Positions 7,559 through 14,988 are shown, counted from the first letter of the stretch. The stretch is 17,530 nucleotides of DNA from Spirochaetota bacterium (GCA_023396665.1 JAEWVL010000404.1:1-17530), one strand, 5' to 3'. Program-made: numbers and translations. Notes: generated by a model from the sequence alone, not told the origin.

Positions 7559-8217
7559 TCGATTATATGGAAATAATCGGCATGATCGGATCGCTTCTCG
7601 TCGCTGTTTCGCTCATGATGAGTTCGCTCGTCCGTTTGCGGGTAATCAATCTTGCCGGCTCTCTCATCTTCGCCTGTTACGGATTTGCGATCGGCTCTTT
7701 CCCCGTTTTTGTATTGAATCTCTTTATCGTGTTCAGCAATTCATTTTATCTTTACCGCATGCGCAAAAGAAACGAGTATTTCAATATTGTCGCTGTCGCG
7801 TCCGATTCGGAATATCTTCTTTCCTTTTTGCGATTTTATCGCAGTGACATATCGCGCTTTTCTCCGAAATTCAGTTTCGAGTTGGGGCATAACGATAATA
7901 TTTTCTTTGTACTGCGTGATGTTGTTCCTGCGGGCGTTCTCATCGGAACGATGGATGGGGATACTTTTGCGGTGCGACTCGATTATGTAACTCCGCAATA
8001 TCGTGACATGAAAACCGGCAAATTCATCTATTATGATTCGGTTGATTATTTCAAAAATATCGGAATCACCTCTTTTACAGCCCTGCCCGGAAGTCCATCG
8101 CAGCAAAAGTACCTGGAAAGAATAGGTTTCATCGTTGATGATGGCGCATATCTTTTCCGCATAGCCGAACAGCAGGAAAGCTGCGGCAAGGGTAACGACA
8201 ATACGGAATCACTGTAA
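7555..8217 (+). CDS. YgjV-like membrane domain fused to a GNAT-like domain, GTG start
   Basis: A 220-aa protein with two parts. Residues 5-68 form three hydrophobic segments with Gly-rich packing (IGMIGSLLVAVSLMMSS, INLAGSLIFACYGFAIGSFPVFVLNLFIVFSNSFYLYRM), resembling the YgjV inner-membrane family. After a positive loop (RMRKR, 68-72), residues 84-204 look like a GNAT fold: LDYVTPQYRDMKTGKFIYY (142-160) matches the beta4/pantetheine-loop region, and SPSQQKYLERIGF (180-192) matches the beta5/alpha4 region. The usual Q/RxxGxG/A loop is degenerate (YRDMKTG), so catalysis is uncertain. The GTG at 7555 overlaps the cdd TGA (GTGA), with GGAG 10 nt upstream; an in-frame ATG at 7567 has worse spacing. 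The end overlaps the convergent 8209-10134 gene by 9 bp. The YgjV match is moderately sure; the GNAT call is inference. Confidence 0.7.
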   Translation: MIDYMEIIGMIGSLLVAVSLMMSSLVRLRVINLAGSLIFACYGFAIGSFPVFVLNLFIVFSNSFYLYRMRKRNEYFNIVAVASDSEYLLSFLRFYRSDISRFSPKFSFELGHNDNIFFVLRDVVPAGVLIGTMDGDTFAVRLDYVTPQYRDMKTGKFIYYDSVDYFKNIGITSFTALPGSPSQQKYLERIGFIVDDGAYLFRIAEQQESCGKGNDNTESL

Positions 8218-10134
8218 GAACTGCTGCCGTATCGCGGCAATGAATTCCTGCTCGATTTGCGAGTAGTCGTCATCGGCCTTTGCGGCTTTTTCCATCAAAC
8301 GGATAATCTTATTTCTTTTGTTTAAATTTTCAGGCATACGAATCGCGAGTTTTCCCGAGATGGCGAGTTCGATCATCGGTAAGACTTTTGCGCTGCTGTA
8401 GCCGAAGCGTTTCGCGGCCGAAAGCGCGAATTCACGTTCTTTCGGGCTGATTACCCCATCACAGGCGATCAGTGCCAGAATATTGTTAAAGGCATAATCA
8501 CGAACATCGTAAACCGAATCGTAAAGATCCTTCTTCATCGTTGTTCCGCTTGCGCCATCAAAAGAACTAATGAATTCACTGGCGTCATTGCCCTCAATCA
8601 GTCCGCAGACAATCCACTCGTTTGCGGGATTATTCAGCGATGAATTACAGTAAGTACAGGTAATATCCTTGCTGTCCGACAGGGGAGCGGCGCATACGGG
8701 ACACATGTGTGCGTACAGCGATCCCTTGCTGCTGTTGCCGGATTTGTTTCTCTGCAAAAATATCATCCTGTTGTCAGAGACCAGCCCGGCATCGATTTTT
8801 TTGATTGCGTCGGAGGAAATCGCCAGACGCTGATAGCTGCGCCTCAGTGCTATGCCGGCGATATACGAGTCGTTATTTTCATGAAAGCTGACGAGTGTAA
8901 CCGCATTGAGGTACAGACGGTTGTAGGCAAGGGTTATTCCCGATTTGTGATTTTTTTCAAAGTCTTTCATCCAGCTTGCGAAAAACGCATCGCTCATGAA
9001 GCGCTTTGCCATCTGCTCACTATGAAGCGTTTCCGCACTGAGAATCTGCAGATATGCGTTACTGGCGATATCCTCGAGATGTTGTATGGAAAAATCGGGA
9101 TAAGCCGCAGTAACTTTTCTGATTTTATCGTCAAATTGATTTCTTTTTGATGCGAGTCTCGTTTCGATTGAATAATCCTGTGCCTGGGTTATTTCCGCGA
9201 GAACCCAGTCGTATTCCCCCGAATTGAAGATCGTGCCGCAATAGTTGCAGCGGGAGAGCTCACCCATTTTGAAATCAAGTTCGGCGTCGCAATTGGGACA
9301 GCGCTGTGCATGATAGATATCGCGTGACTGGATACCCCGTTTGCGTATGAACGACCAGTATTCCCTGAAGTACTCGGAGAATGACTGTGTAAGCCCGTCA
9401 TGCGCAGAGCTGAAGCGTTCTTCTATGTAGGCGTCAATGCCGACATGCAGTATGTCAAAATCACCGTCCTGATCGGCTGCATCAATGAAGATATTGCGAA
9501 TTTCAACTTTATCGATCATATTTTTCTGACCGATGAGATTCATCATGAGAAACTGGGTGCTGAAACGGCGATAAACACCATCCGAGAGAAAGATGCGGAT
9601 ATCGTCAATTTCCATCTTTTCCCAGGCGCGCTGGATTTTATAGAAGGCGGTTTCGACTTTTTTTGTGAACTCGAGTTTTGAAAATGTTCCGTCTTTCAGC
9701 AATATCCGTTCGACGGCAGTGTTGTTGGTTTTACCCGGAACCGGAATGTCGTTGAGGGCACTTATTTGGTTGCCTTTTCTGTAAATGATAAAAGCAGTCA
9801 GGGCTATGAGCGCCAGCACGATAAGATTGAGGGGGAAGGGGAGCATCAGAATGATGCGTATAATCTGTATTATCAGATAGAATATCAATTCGGAATCGCC
9901 CGAACCGGAAGATGAGCCGGAAGAAGAAAACCCGCCTCCGCCTCCGCCGTTGCCTCCGCCTGCACCGCCGGCCCGGGCGAGACAGTCGAGTGTGCTGAAA
10001 ACAATAAGCAGCGTAACAAATGAAATAAGGCTCAGCGGCAGCAGGTTTTTTTTGAAGAAATTCACAATAGTGGCGTGGATTCCGACTTGATCAGCTTTTT
10101 TCTTTAATTTTGTTAACTGATTATTTTTCACCAT
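8209..10134 (-). CDS. Membrane-anchored protein with two Tim44-like/zinc-ribbon units and a C-terminal TerB-like domain
   Basis: A 641-aa protein of unknown function. In order: basic N-terminus; membrane segment about 32-50; Gly/Ser-rich loop 55-79; hydrophobic stretch about 83-118 (one long or two short membrane segments). Then a Tim44-like domain about 154-262 (FTKKVETAFYKIQRAW, with strands ending HVGIDAYIEER); zinc ribbon 1 (C279, C282, C296, C299); a second, diverged Tim44-like domain about 346-436; zinc ribbon 2 (C478, C481, C493, C496); and a TerB-like helical end about 545-641 with LALIACDGVISPKEREF. Each ribbon is followed by a similar W-containing segment (DWVLAEI, EWIVCGL), supporting internal duplication. 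ATG at 10134 and GTG at 10131 are adjacent; GGAG lies 3 nt before ATG and 6 nt before GTG, so GTG may be the true start. It follows galM by 35 nt and may share its transcript. Domain names rest on recalled patterns. Confidence 0.75.
   Translation of the reverse strand: MVKNNQLTKLKKKADQVGIHATIVNFFKKNLLPLSLISFVTLLIVFSTLDCLARAGGAGGGNGGGGGGFSSSGSSSGSGDSELIFYLIIQIIRIILMLPFPLNLIVLALIALTAFIIYRKGNQISALNDIPVPGKTNNTAVERILLKDGTFSKLEFTKKVETAFYKIQRAWEKMEIDDIRIFLSDGVYRRFSTQFLMMNLIGQKNMIDKVEIRNIFIDAADQDGDFDILHVGIDAYIEERFSSAHDGLTQSFSEYFREYWSFIRKRGIQSRDIYHAQRCPNCDAELDFKMGELSRCNYCGTIFNSGEYDWVLAEITQAQDYSIETRLASKRNQFDDKIRKVTAAYPDFSIQHLEDIASNAYLQILSAETLHSEQMAKRFMSDAFFASWMKDFEKNHKSGITLAYNRLYLNAVTLVSFHENNDSYIAGIALRRSYQRLAISSDAIKKIDAGLVSDNRMIFLQRNKSGNSSKGSLYAHMCPVCAAPLSDSKDITCTYCNSSLNNPANEWIVCGLIEGNDASEFISSFDGASGTTMKKDLYDSVYDVRDYAFNNILALIACDGVISPKEREFALSAAKRFGYSSAKVLPMIELAISGKLAIRMPENLNKRNKIIRLMEKAAKADDDYSQIEQEFIAAIRQQFLQ
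9931..9968. repeat. Low-complexity CCGCCT-rich tract coding the Gly-rich loop
   Basis: Imperfect iterations of CCGCCT/CTCCGC on the plus strand encode runs of Gly (with Asn and Ala) in the 8209-10134 protein, between the membrane segments. The hexamer phase keeps the frame when units are gained or lost, so length variation between strains would be tolerated. Confidence 0.6.
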
Positions 10135-10169
10135 GGGCTCCGCTGATTAATCTGATATTAAATTTGCTT

Positions 10170-11171
10170 TCATGAAATCACAAAGGCTGATTTCTGCCGG
10201 TAGATTTCTCCGGGACGCAGCAGCGTTGAAGGGAAACCGGCTTTATTCGGCGCATCGGGCCAACGCTGCGGCTCAAAACAGAATCCGCCGTGTTTGGGGT
10301 AGTTGTGTCCGCTTTTCCCCTTAACATCGTCAAGAAAGATGCCAGAATAAAACTGTACACCGGGCTGATCGGTAAACAGTGTCATGGTAATTCCCGTTTT
10401 TTCGCTGAAAGCTTCCGCCGCTTTTGCATAGCCATTGTCGAGAATATAGTTTATGTCGTAATCCATCCCGTTGAATGCTGCAAGTTTATCAGAAAGACGG
10501 CTTCTGCTTCGCAAATCATAGAAGCCGCCGTCAACGGGAAGAATATTTCCCGTGGGTATCGATTCGCTGTCGTTTTCGGTGATTTTTTCAGAAAACACTG
10601 TAAACAGGTGATCTTCCACCGTTGCGATGCCTTCTCCATTCAAATTGAAATATGAGTGATTGGTGAGGTTGACGTGCGTGGGCTTGTCCGTTGTCGCAGT
10701 ATAGTCCATCGTCAGAGAGTTCTCATCAAGTCGCATAGTGAGCTCAAATTTGCAGTTACCGGGAAACCCTTCGTCACCGTCCGGACTGAGACAGCTGAAA
10801 CGCACCTCGTTTTCGCTTTCGCTCACAATATCCCAGACCTTTCTGTCGAGCCCCGATGGCCCTGAATGAAGCGAATTAGGTCCCTCATTGGCCGAGATAC
10901 TGTGGCTAACATTGTCGATTGTAAACGAGGCTCCCCCGATTCGGTTTGCGAAACGGCCGATTGTAGCACCGAAATAGGGATGTGCTCCCGTGTAGGGCTC
11001 AAGTGAATCAAAGCCGAGAACGATGTCGGTCGCTTTACCCGATTTATCGGGAACGATGTAGTTTGTGATGATCGTACCGTAGTTGATTACCGATACCTCA
11101 TGATTTTTGCCGTTTCTCATAACGACTTTGTACACCTCTTTGCCCTGATGAGTGCCGAAGAGTGTTTTCAT
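10170..11171 (-). CDS. galM: Aldose 1-epimerase (mutarotase)
   Basis: Interconverts alpha and beta anomers of glucose or galactose in the cytosol. From the ATG at 11171 the protein is 333 aa, the usual GalM length. Visible motifs are the substrate-binding NRI (76-78), LHSG with His102, the catalytic-acid motif NHSYFNL (His172), and the catalytic-base region FCFEPQRWPDAPN (Glu300). The open frame extends upstream to 11387, but that extension runs through a terminator and would add 72 unrelated residues. AAGGAG stands exactly 7 nt before the chosen ATG. It follows cellobiose phosphorylase on the same strand beyond that terminator. Phosphorolysis of cellobiose releases glucose, so an anomer-equilibrating enzyme fits this pathway. 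A weak promoter (GATAAT at 11199-11194, poor -35) may serve it. Confidence 0.95.
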   Translation of the reverse strand: MKTLFGTHQGKEVYKVVMRNGKNHEVSVINYGTIITNYIVPDKSGKATDIVLGFDSLEPYTGAHPYFGATIGRFANRIGGASFTIDNVSHSISANEGPNSLHSGPSGLDRKVWDIVSESENEVRFSCLSPDGDEGFPGNCKFELTMRLDENSLTMDYTATTDKPTHVNLTNHSYFNLNGEGIATVEDHLFTVFSEKITENDSESIPTGNILPVDGGFYDLRSRSRLSDKLAAFNGMDYDINYILDNGYAKAAEAFSEKTGITMTLFTDQPGVQFYSGIFLDDVKGKSGHNYPKHGGFCFEPQRWPDAPNKAGFPSTLLRPGEIYRQKSAFVIS

Positions 11172-11178
11172 GCGAATG

Positions 11179-11184
11179 CTCCTT
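11179..11184 (-). promoter_or_regulatory. Ribosome-binding site that fixes the galM start
   Basis: AAGGAG on the minus strand, 7 nt before ATG 11171-11169. It selects this start over the in-frame ATG at 11387, which would lie before the intergenic terminator and give a non-homologous N-terminus. Confidence 0.85.
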
Positions 11185-11284
11185 AACGACAGAATTATCC
11201 TGTTTGATGGTTTGGCATAAAGGGGGGATAGCGCCAGCAAAGCCGCCCCGTGTTGATGAGTGCTATCACAGCTGAAGAGGATTG

Positions 11285-11323
11285 AAAACAAAAAAACCGC
11301 CATGATGGCGGTTTTTTTGTTTT
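11285..11323. terminator. Symmetric bidirectional terminator between cellobiose phosphorylase and galM
   Basis: The core stem CCGCCA (11297-11302) and TGGCGG (11306-11311) has a TGA loop. The dyad continues outward without mismatch through seven A:T pairs (11290-11296 with 11312-11318), then C:G and three or more A:T pairs to 11285/11323. Seven T residues follow the GC stem on either strand, so it can stop transcripts from both directions. For the minus-strand genes it lies 21 nt after the phosphorylase stop and 113 nt before the galM start. Confidence 0.93.
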
Positions 11324-11343
11324 TCGGGTAATAACTATCCCGC

Positions 11344-13761
11344 TTATATCGTGCAATAGATAGTCTCTTCCTTGACAGAGGGGTCATAGACTACCACATC
11401 ACCCGCGACCTTGCTTTTGTCGGCTTTGAGCGATTTTGTGCCGGTACGTTCGATGTGAATGGTGTACATCGCGTTACGGAAACGGCGTTTTACTGTGACT
11501 TTCTTGAGAGAATCCGGAAGCGCCGGTTTCACCATGAGGCCGTTCCAGTCTGCGCGAACGCCGATGATGTACTGGGTTATAGCCATGTAGAACCATGAAG
11601 CGGTACCGGTCAGCCAGGAGTTTTTCGCCTGTCCGTGATGAATAGCATCGTTACCGGCGATCATCTGCGGATATACGTAGGGCTCCATCATGTGCAGGTC
11701 GCTGATCTCTTCCCTGAAGGGAGTGGTGACACGTTTGTAATAGTCATAAGCCTCGTTACCGCGTCCCATGAGCGCCTCGGAGATGACAATCCACGAGTTG
11801 TTGTGGGTGAAGATACCGGCGTTTTCCTTGTATCCGGGAGGATACGATGAAATCTCGCCGAGCTCTTCGTGGTATTCGCTGTACGCCGGATATTGCAGCT
11901 TGATACCGTGATCGGTCGCCAGATACTTTTTCACCGAATCGAGAGCCTTGATAGCCTCGCCCGATTCCGCTCCGATACCGGCCATGACGCACATTCCCTG
12001 CGATTCGATGAAGATTTTTCCCTCTTCGCATTCTTTCGAACCGATTTTTTTGCCATAGGCATCATAGGCGCGAACAAACCATTCACCGTCCCAGCCGTCT
12101 TTCATAACGGCCGTTTTCATAGCTTCGACCGCCTTGTCGTAGCCCTTGACATATGATTCTTTTTTGCAGTCTTTGCATATCTTGATGAAATCAGGCACGA
12201 TCTTGATAAACATTCCCGCGATGAATACCGACTCAGCGACCGGTCCGAACTCGGGACCGCAGGTCTGGAACGATTCATCAGGGTTCATGCTGTGAGCGTT
12301 CAGGTTGAGACAGTCATTCCAGTCGGCACGACCGATGAGCGGAAGCTTGTGGGGACCCATGTTTTTCATGATGAAATCGACAGACTGTTTCAGATGGTCA
12401 ATGAGAAGTATCTTGTCGCTCTTCTTGTCGTCAAATGAACATTTTTCGTCAAGAATGGAGTAGTCGCCGGTTTCCTTGATGTATTCAACCGTAGAAAAGA
12501 TAAGCCATAGCGGATCGTCGTTGAAACCGCCGCCGATGTCGGCGTTGCCTTTCTTTGTGAGTGGCTGGTACTGGTGATATGCGGAACCGTTTGAAAACTG
12601 TGTTGCGGCAAGATCAAGAATACGCTGGCGGCAGCGGTCGGCAAGAATTGAAACCGCTCCCATGACATCCTGATTTGAATCGCGAAAACCCATACCGCGA
12701 CCTATACCCGATTCAAAACCGGAGGCGCTTCGGGATACGTTGAAGGTGATCATGCACTGGTAAGGCTGCCAGATATTGACACAGCGGTTGAGAATTTCAT
12801 CTTCTGACTCAATCTGGTAGGTCGAGAAAAGATTTTCATAGTGTTTGGCGAGCTCGGCCAGAGCGGCGTCGGCGGCGGCAACCGTTGCGTATTTTTCAAT
12901 AAGCGCTTTTGCGTTTTTCTTGTTGATGACGCCTTTCTTTTCCCACTTTTCTTCCGGCTTGTTAATGACGAAACCGAGAACGTAGACGAGTTCCTTTGTT
13001 TCTCCGGGAGCGAGTTCGATGTCGATGCGCTGCGATGCTACGGGAAACCAGCCCGATGCCATACTGTTTCCTGATGTTCCCTCAAACACCTGTTTGGGCG
13101 TACTGATGGTGTTGAAGGCACCGATAAAGGTGTCACGGTCGGTGTCAAAACCGCTGATCGGCGCATTGACAGAGTAGAAACTGTAATGGTCGCGGCGTTC
13201 GCGGTATTCCGTCTTGTGGTAGATCGCAGAACCCTCGACCTCCATTTCGGCGGTGCTGAAATTGCGTTGAAAATTTGTCATATCGTCAAGGGCATTGTAG
13301 AGACAAAATTCAACAAACGAGTAAAAGCTGAACTTTTTCTTTTCGTTTGAAGTGTTCTTCAGAATGGCCTTGTGCACTTCACAGGTGTCCGATAGGGGAA
13401 TGAAGAATGTGAGCTCCGATTCAAGACCGTTTTTCACACCCTTGATTTTCGTGTAACCGAGACCGTGGCGTGTTTCAAAGGAATCAAGATCCTTCATGAC
13501 AGGTTTCCATGCGGGTGACCATACATCATTACCTTCCTTGACATAGAAGTAACGGCCGTTCATGTCGAGGGGGATATTGTTGTAGCGATAACGCAATATA
13601 CGGCGAAGACGGGCATCCTTGTAGAAGTTGTATCCGCCGCCGGTGTGGGAGATTAATCCGAGCATTTCGTTATGTCCCAGATAGTTCATCCAGGGAAACG
13701 GGGTTCTCGGAGTGGTGATGACATACTCTTTGGCTTTGTCATCGAAATATCCGAACTTCAT
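11344..13761 (-). CDS. Cellobiose phosphorylase, glycoside hydrolase family 94
   Basis: Reversibly phosphorolyses cellobiose to alpha-glucose 1-phosphate and glucose with inversion, saving one ATP compared with hydrolysis. The 805-aa length matches GH94 cellobiose phosphorylases (about 810). The N-terminus MKFGYFDDKAKEYVITTPRTPFPW and the block ARLRRILRYRYNNIPLDMNGRYFYV are very like clostridial cellobiose phosphorylases and unlike the chitobiose enzymes. Active-site landmarks are GMGFRDSNQD (356-365), RADWNDCLN (478-486; Asp483 is the likely general acid), and KNSWLTGTASW near the C-terminus. No signal peptide is seen, so it is cytosolic and needs imported cellobiose; no transporter is in the window. 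GGAG lies 6 nt before the ATG. It follows lacI by 83 nt without a clear promoter of its own, so it is probably in the LacI-controlled operon. Confidence 0.95.
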   Translation of the reverse strand: MKFGYFDDKAKEYVITTPRTPFPWMNYLGHNEMLGLISHTGGGYNFYKDARLRRILRYRYNNIPLDMNGRYFYVKEGNDVWSPAWKPVMKDLDSFETRHGLGYTKIKGVKNGLESELTFFIPLSDTCEVHKAILKNTSNEKKKFSFYSFVEFCLYNALDDMTNFQRNFSTAEMEVEGSAIYHKTEYRERRDHYSFYSVNAPISGFDTDRDTFIGAFNTISTPKQVFEGTSGNSMASGWFPVASQRIDIELAPGETKELVYVLGFVINKPEEKWEKKGVINKKNAKALIEKYATVAAADAALAELAKHYENLFSTYQIESEDEILNRCVNIWQPYQCMITFNVSRSASGFESGIGRGMGFRDSNQDVMGAVSILADRCRQRILDLAATQFSNGSAYHQYQPLTKKGNADIGGGFNDDPLWLIFSTVEYIKETGDYSILDEKCSFDDKKSDKILLIDHLKQSVDFIMKNMGPHKLPLIGRADWNDCLNLNAHSMNPDESFQTCGPEFGPVAESVFIAGMFIKIVPDFIKICKDCKKESYVKGYDKAVEAMKTAVMKDGWDGEWFVRAYDAYGKKIGSKECEEGKIFIESQGMCVMAGIGAESGEAIKALDSVKKYLATDHGIKLQYPAYSEYHEELGEISSYPPGYKENAGIFTHNNSWIVISEALMGRGNEAYDYYKRVTTPFREEISDLHMMEPYVYPQMIAGNDAIHHGQAKNSWLTGTASWFYMAITQYIIGVRADWNGLMVKPALPDSLKKVTVKRRFRNAMYTIHIERTGTKSLKADKSKVAGDVVVYDPSVKEETIYCTI

Positions 13762-13844
13762 TGTGCGCTCCTTTTTTTGTTTGTTTCATCGAGAATCTTG
13801 TGTGTATGAATAACACCGTTCCGCTGTGCGGAGAGGTGATTTCA

Positions 13845-14846
13845 TCATTCGGAAAAAACGGAACCACGTTCAATATACTGCGGCTTCAGAACACTGATTT
13901 TTTCGGTTTCCTTTCCGGCCAGAAGTGCCAGCAGCTTGGATGCGGCAATTTTGCCGAATTCACGAAGCGGCTGTGAAAATGTCGACAGTGAAGGCGTAAG
14001 AAAGGGGGAAACGGGGTTATTGTCAAAACCGATGATCGAGTAATCACGGGGTGAATATAATCCCTTGGCCGCCGCCGCCTTGATAAAGCCCGATGCCGAG
14101 TAATCATTTGAAGCGAAAACACCGTCAAATTCAGGTAGTTCCGACTTGCTTATCATATTATAGGTGAATTCAGGATCAAAATTACCGTCTATCTGGCGTT
14201 CTGAAGGCAGACCTATACCGTTTTTCGCCAGTTCGTCATGAAAACCGTTGAAACGCTCCACCGAAGACGATATATCCCTGAGACCCCATATAAAGAGAAA
14301 TTTCTTTCTGCCTGCGGCTATGAGCTTTCGGGCTGCGATGCACCCGGCGTTGTAATTGTCCATAAGAACCTGGTGAATACCGGGCAGATCAACCGGGCGA
14401 TCTACGACGACAAATGGCTCTTTCATCTCGTGAAGCTGCTGCATGATGTTGTCATCGTTTTCGGTGAGCAGGGGAAAAAGTATGTAGCCATCAGCCTGCT
14501 TGTTGAGCAGTTTACTGACGTTGAACGAGCGGTAGACGTTGTCATAATCGAACTGGCGCGTAAAATAAATGTTTACATAATAACCGGCCTCAGAAAGCAT
14601 TTCTTCGAGAGTCGAGAGAATTTCGAGGTAAAACGAACCGTAAGAGGCGGCAATGATGCCGATACGGTAGTATTTTCCGGTTTTCAGCGAAAGGGCTGAG
14701 TGATCGATGCGGTAAGCGAGTTTTTTTATCGCCGATTGAATACGTTCCGCACTTTCTTTGCTGACGCTTTCGGGATTATTGAGAAAGCGTGAAACGCTCG
14801 CGCTTGACACTCCGGCTGCCTTTGCCACATCTCTTTGATTTGCCAT
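13845..14846 (-). CDS. LacI/GalR-family transcriptional regulator of the cellobiose genes
   Basis: A 333-aa repressor of usual family length. The N-terminal helix-turn-helix (QRDVAKAAGVSSASVSRFLNNPESVSKESAERI, residues 4-36) and the hinge region (AYRIDHSALSLKTGK) are clear. From about residue 60 a periplasmic-binding-protein-like sugar domain follows, with typical ends of family motifs (VVVDRPV, DGVFASNDYSASGFIKAA, SIIGFDNNPVSPFLTPSLSTFSQP). The effector is probably cellobiose or a related beta-glucoside, by context only. The ATG at 14846 has no ribosome site. A TTGACA stands 28 nt upstream and a perfect 14-bp palindrome lies between them, so the gene is probably autorepressed. The next gene on the strand is the GH94 phosphorylase, 83 nt away; flgG is divergent. 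Confidence 0.93.
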   Translation of the reverse strand: MANQRDVAKAAGVSSASVSRFLNNPESVSKESAERIQSAIKKLAYRIDHSALSLKTGKYYRIGIIAASYGSFYLEILSTLEEMLSEAGYYVNIYFTRQFDYDNVYRSFNVSKLLNKQADGYILFPLLTENDDNIMQQLHEMKEPFVVVDRPVDLPGIHQVLMDNYNAGCIAARKLIAAGRKKFLFIWGLRDISSSVERFNGFHDELAKNGIGLPSERQIDGNFDPEFTYNMISKSELPEFDGVFASNDYSASGFIKAAAAKGLYSPRDYSIIGFDNNPVSPFLTPSLSTFSQPLREFGKIAASKLLALLAGKETEKISVLKPQYIERGSVFSE

Positions 14847-14851
14847 GGGTT

Positions 14852-14880
14852 AGACTGTGTATACGTATACAAAATGTCAA
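14852..14880 (-). promoter_or_regulatory. Candidate lacI promoter, possibly leaderless
   Basis: TTGACA (minus strand, 14880-14875) is perfect. At 17-nt spacing the -10 is CAGTCT (14857-14852), which keeps only the two most conserved positions (A2, T6). The ATG begins 5 nt after it. The weak -10 lowers confidence, though the geometry copies that at rimI. Confidence 0.4.
14858..14871. promoter_or_regulatory. LacI-type operator palindrome
   Basis: TGTATACGTATACA is a perfect 14-bp palindrome with a central CG, the form typical of LacI/GalR operators. It lies 11 bp upstream of the lacI start codon and fills most of the spacer of the candidate lacI promoter, so a bound repressor would block RNA polymerase. 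No second perfect copy was seen near galM, near the GH94 start, or in the flgG leader. Confidence 0.8.
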
Positions 14881-14979
14881 TTCTTTTTATCATCATGATT
14901 AAAAAACCTGTATCCCCCCTTATTAATCAAAATTTTCGAAGCAGCGGCCGCTTTCGCTTTAAGTTACCAGAAGCGGGTG

Positions 14980-14988
14980 TGACATAAT
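14980..14988 (+). promoter_or_regulatory. Weak extended -10 candidate upstream of flgG
   Basis: TGA followed by CATAAT resembles an extended -10 (5 of 6 in the hexamer). The -35 at 17-nt spacing (TAAGTT) is poor. No clear sigma-28 promoter (TAAA with GCCGATAA) was found in the 262-bp lacI-flgG gap, so how the flagellar operon is started is unresolved from sequence. Confidence 0.25.

Noticed and set aside
9931..9968. CCGCCT iterations as a mobile or CRISPR-like repeat
   Set aside because: The units are short and imperfect, in frame, and explained by a Gly-rich linker. There is no spacer pattern.
11172..11387. An N-terminal extension of galM with a lipoprotein-like stretch (FLFSILFSCDS)
   Set aside because: The residues are encoded across a perfect intrinsic terminator and an intergenic gap, while AAGGAG sits 7 nt before the internal ATG that gives the standard 333-aa GalM. 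The lipobox look comes from the T-rich arm of the terminator.
13801..13820. GTGT and ACAC half-sites before the cellobiose phosphorylase gene as a second LacI operator
   Set aside because: Only the outer four bases pair and the centre does not match TGTATACGTATACA.
14943..14952. AGCGGCCGCT palindrome (contains a NotI site) in the lacI-flgG gap
   Set aside because: The 10-bp GC palindrome has no T tract, no second copy and poor pairing beyond the core. There is too little to call an operator or terminator.
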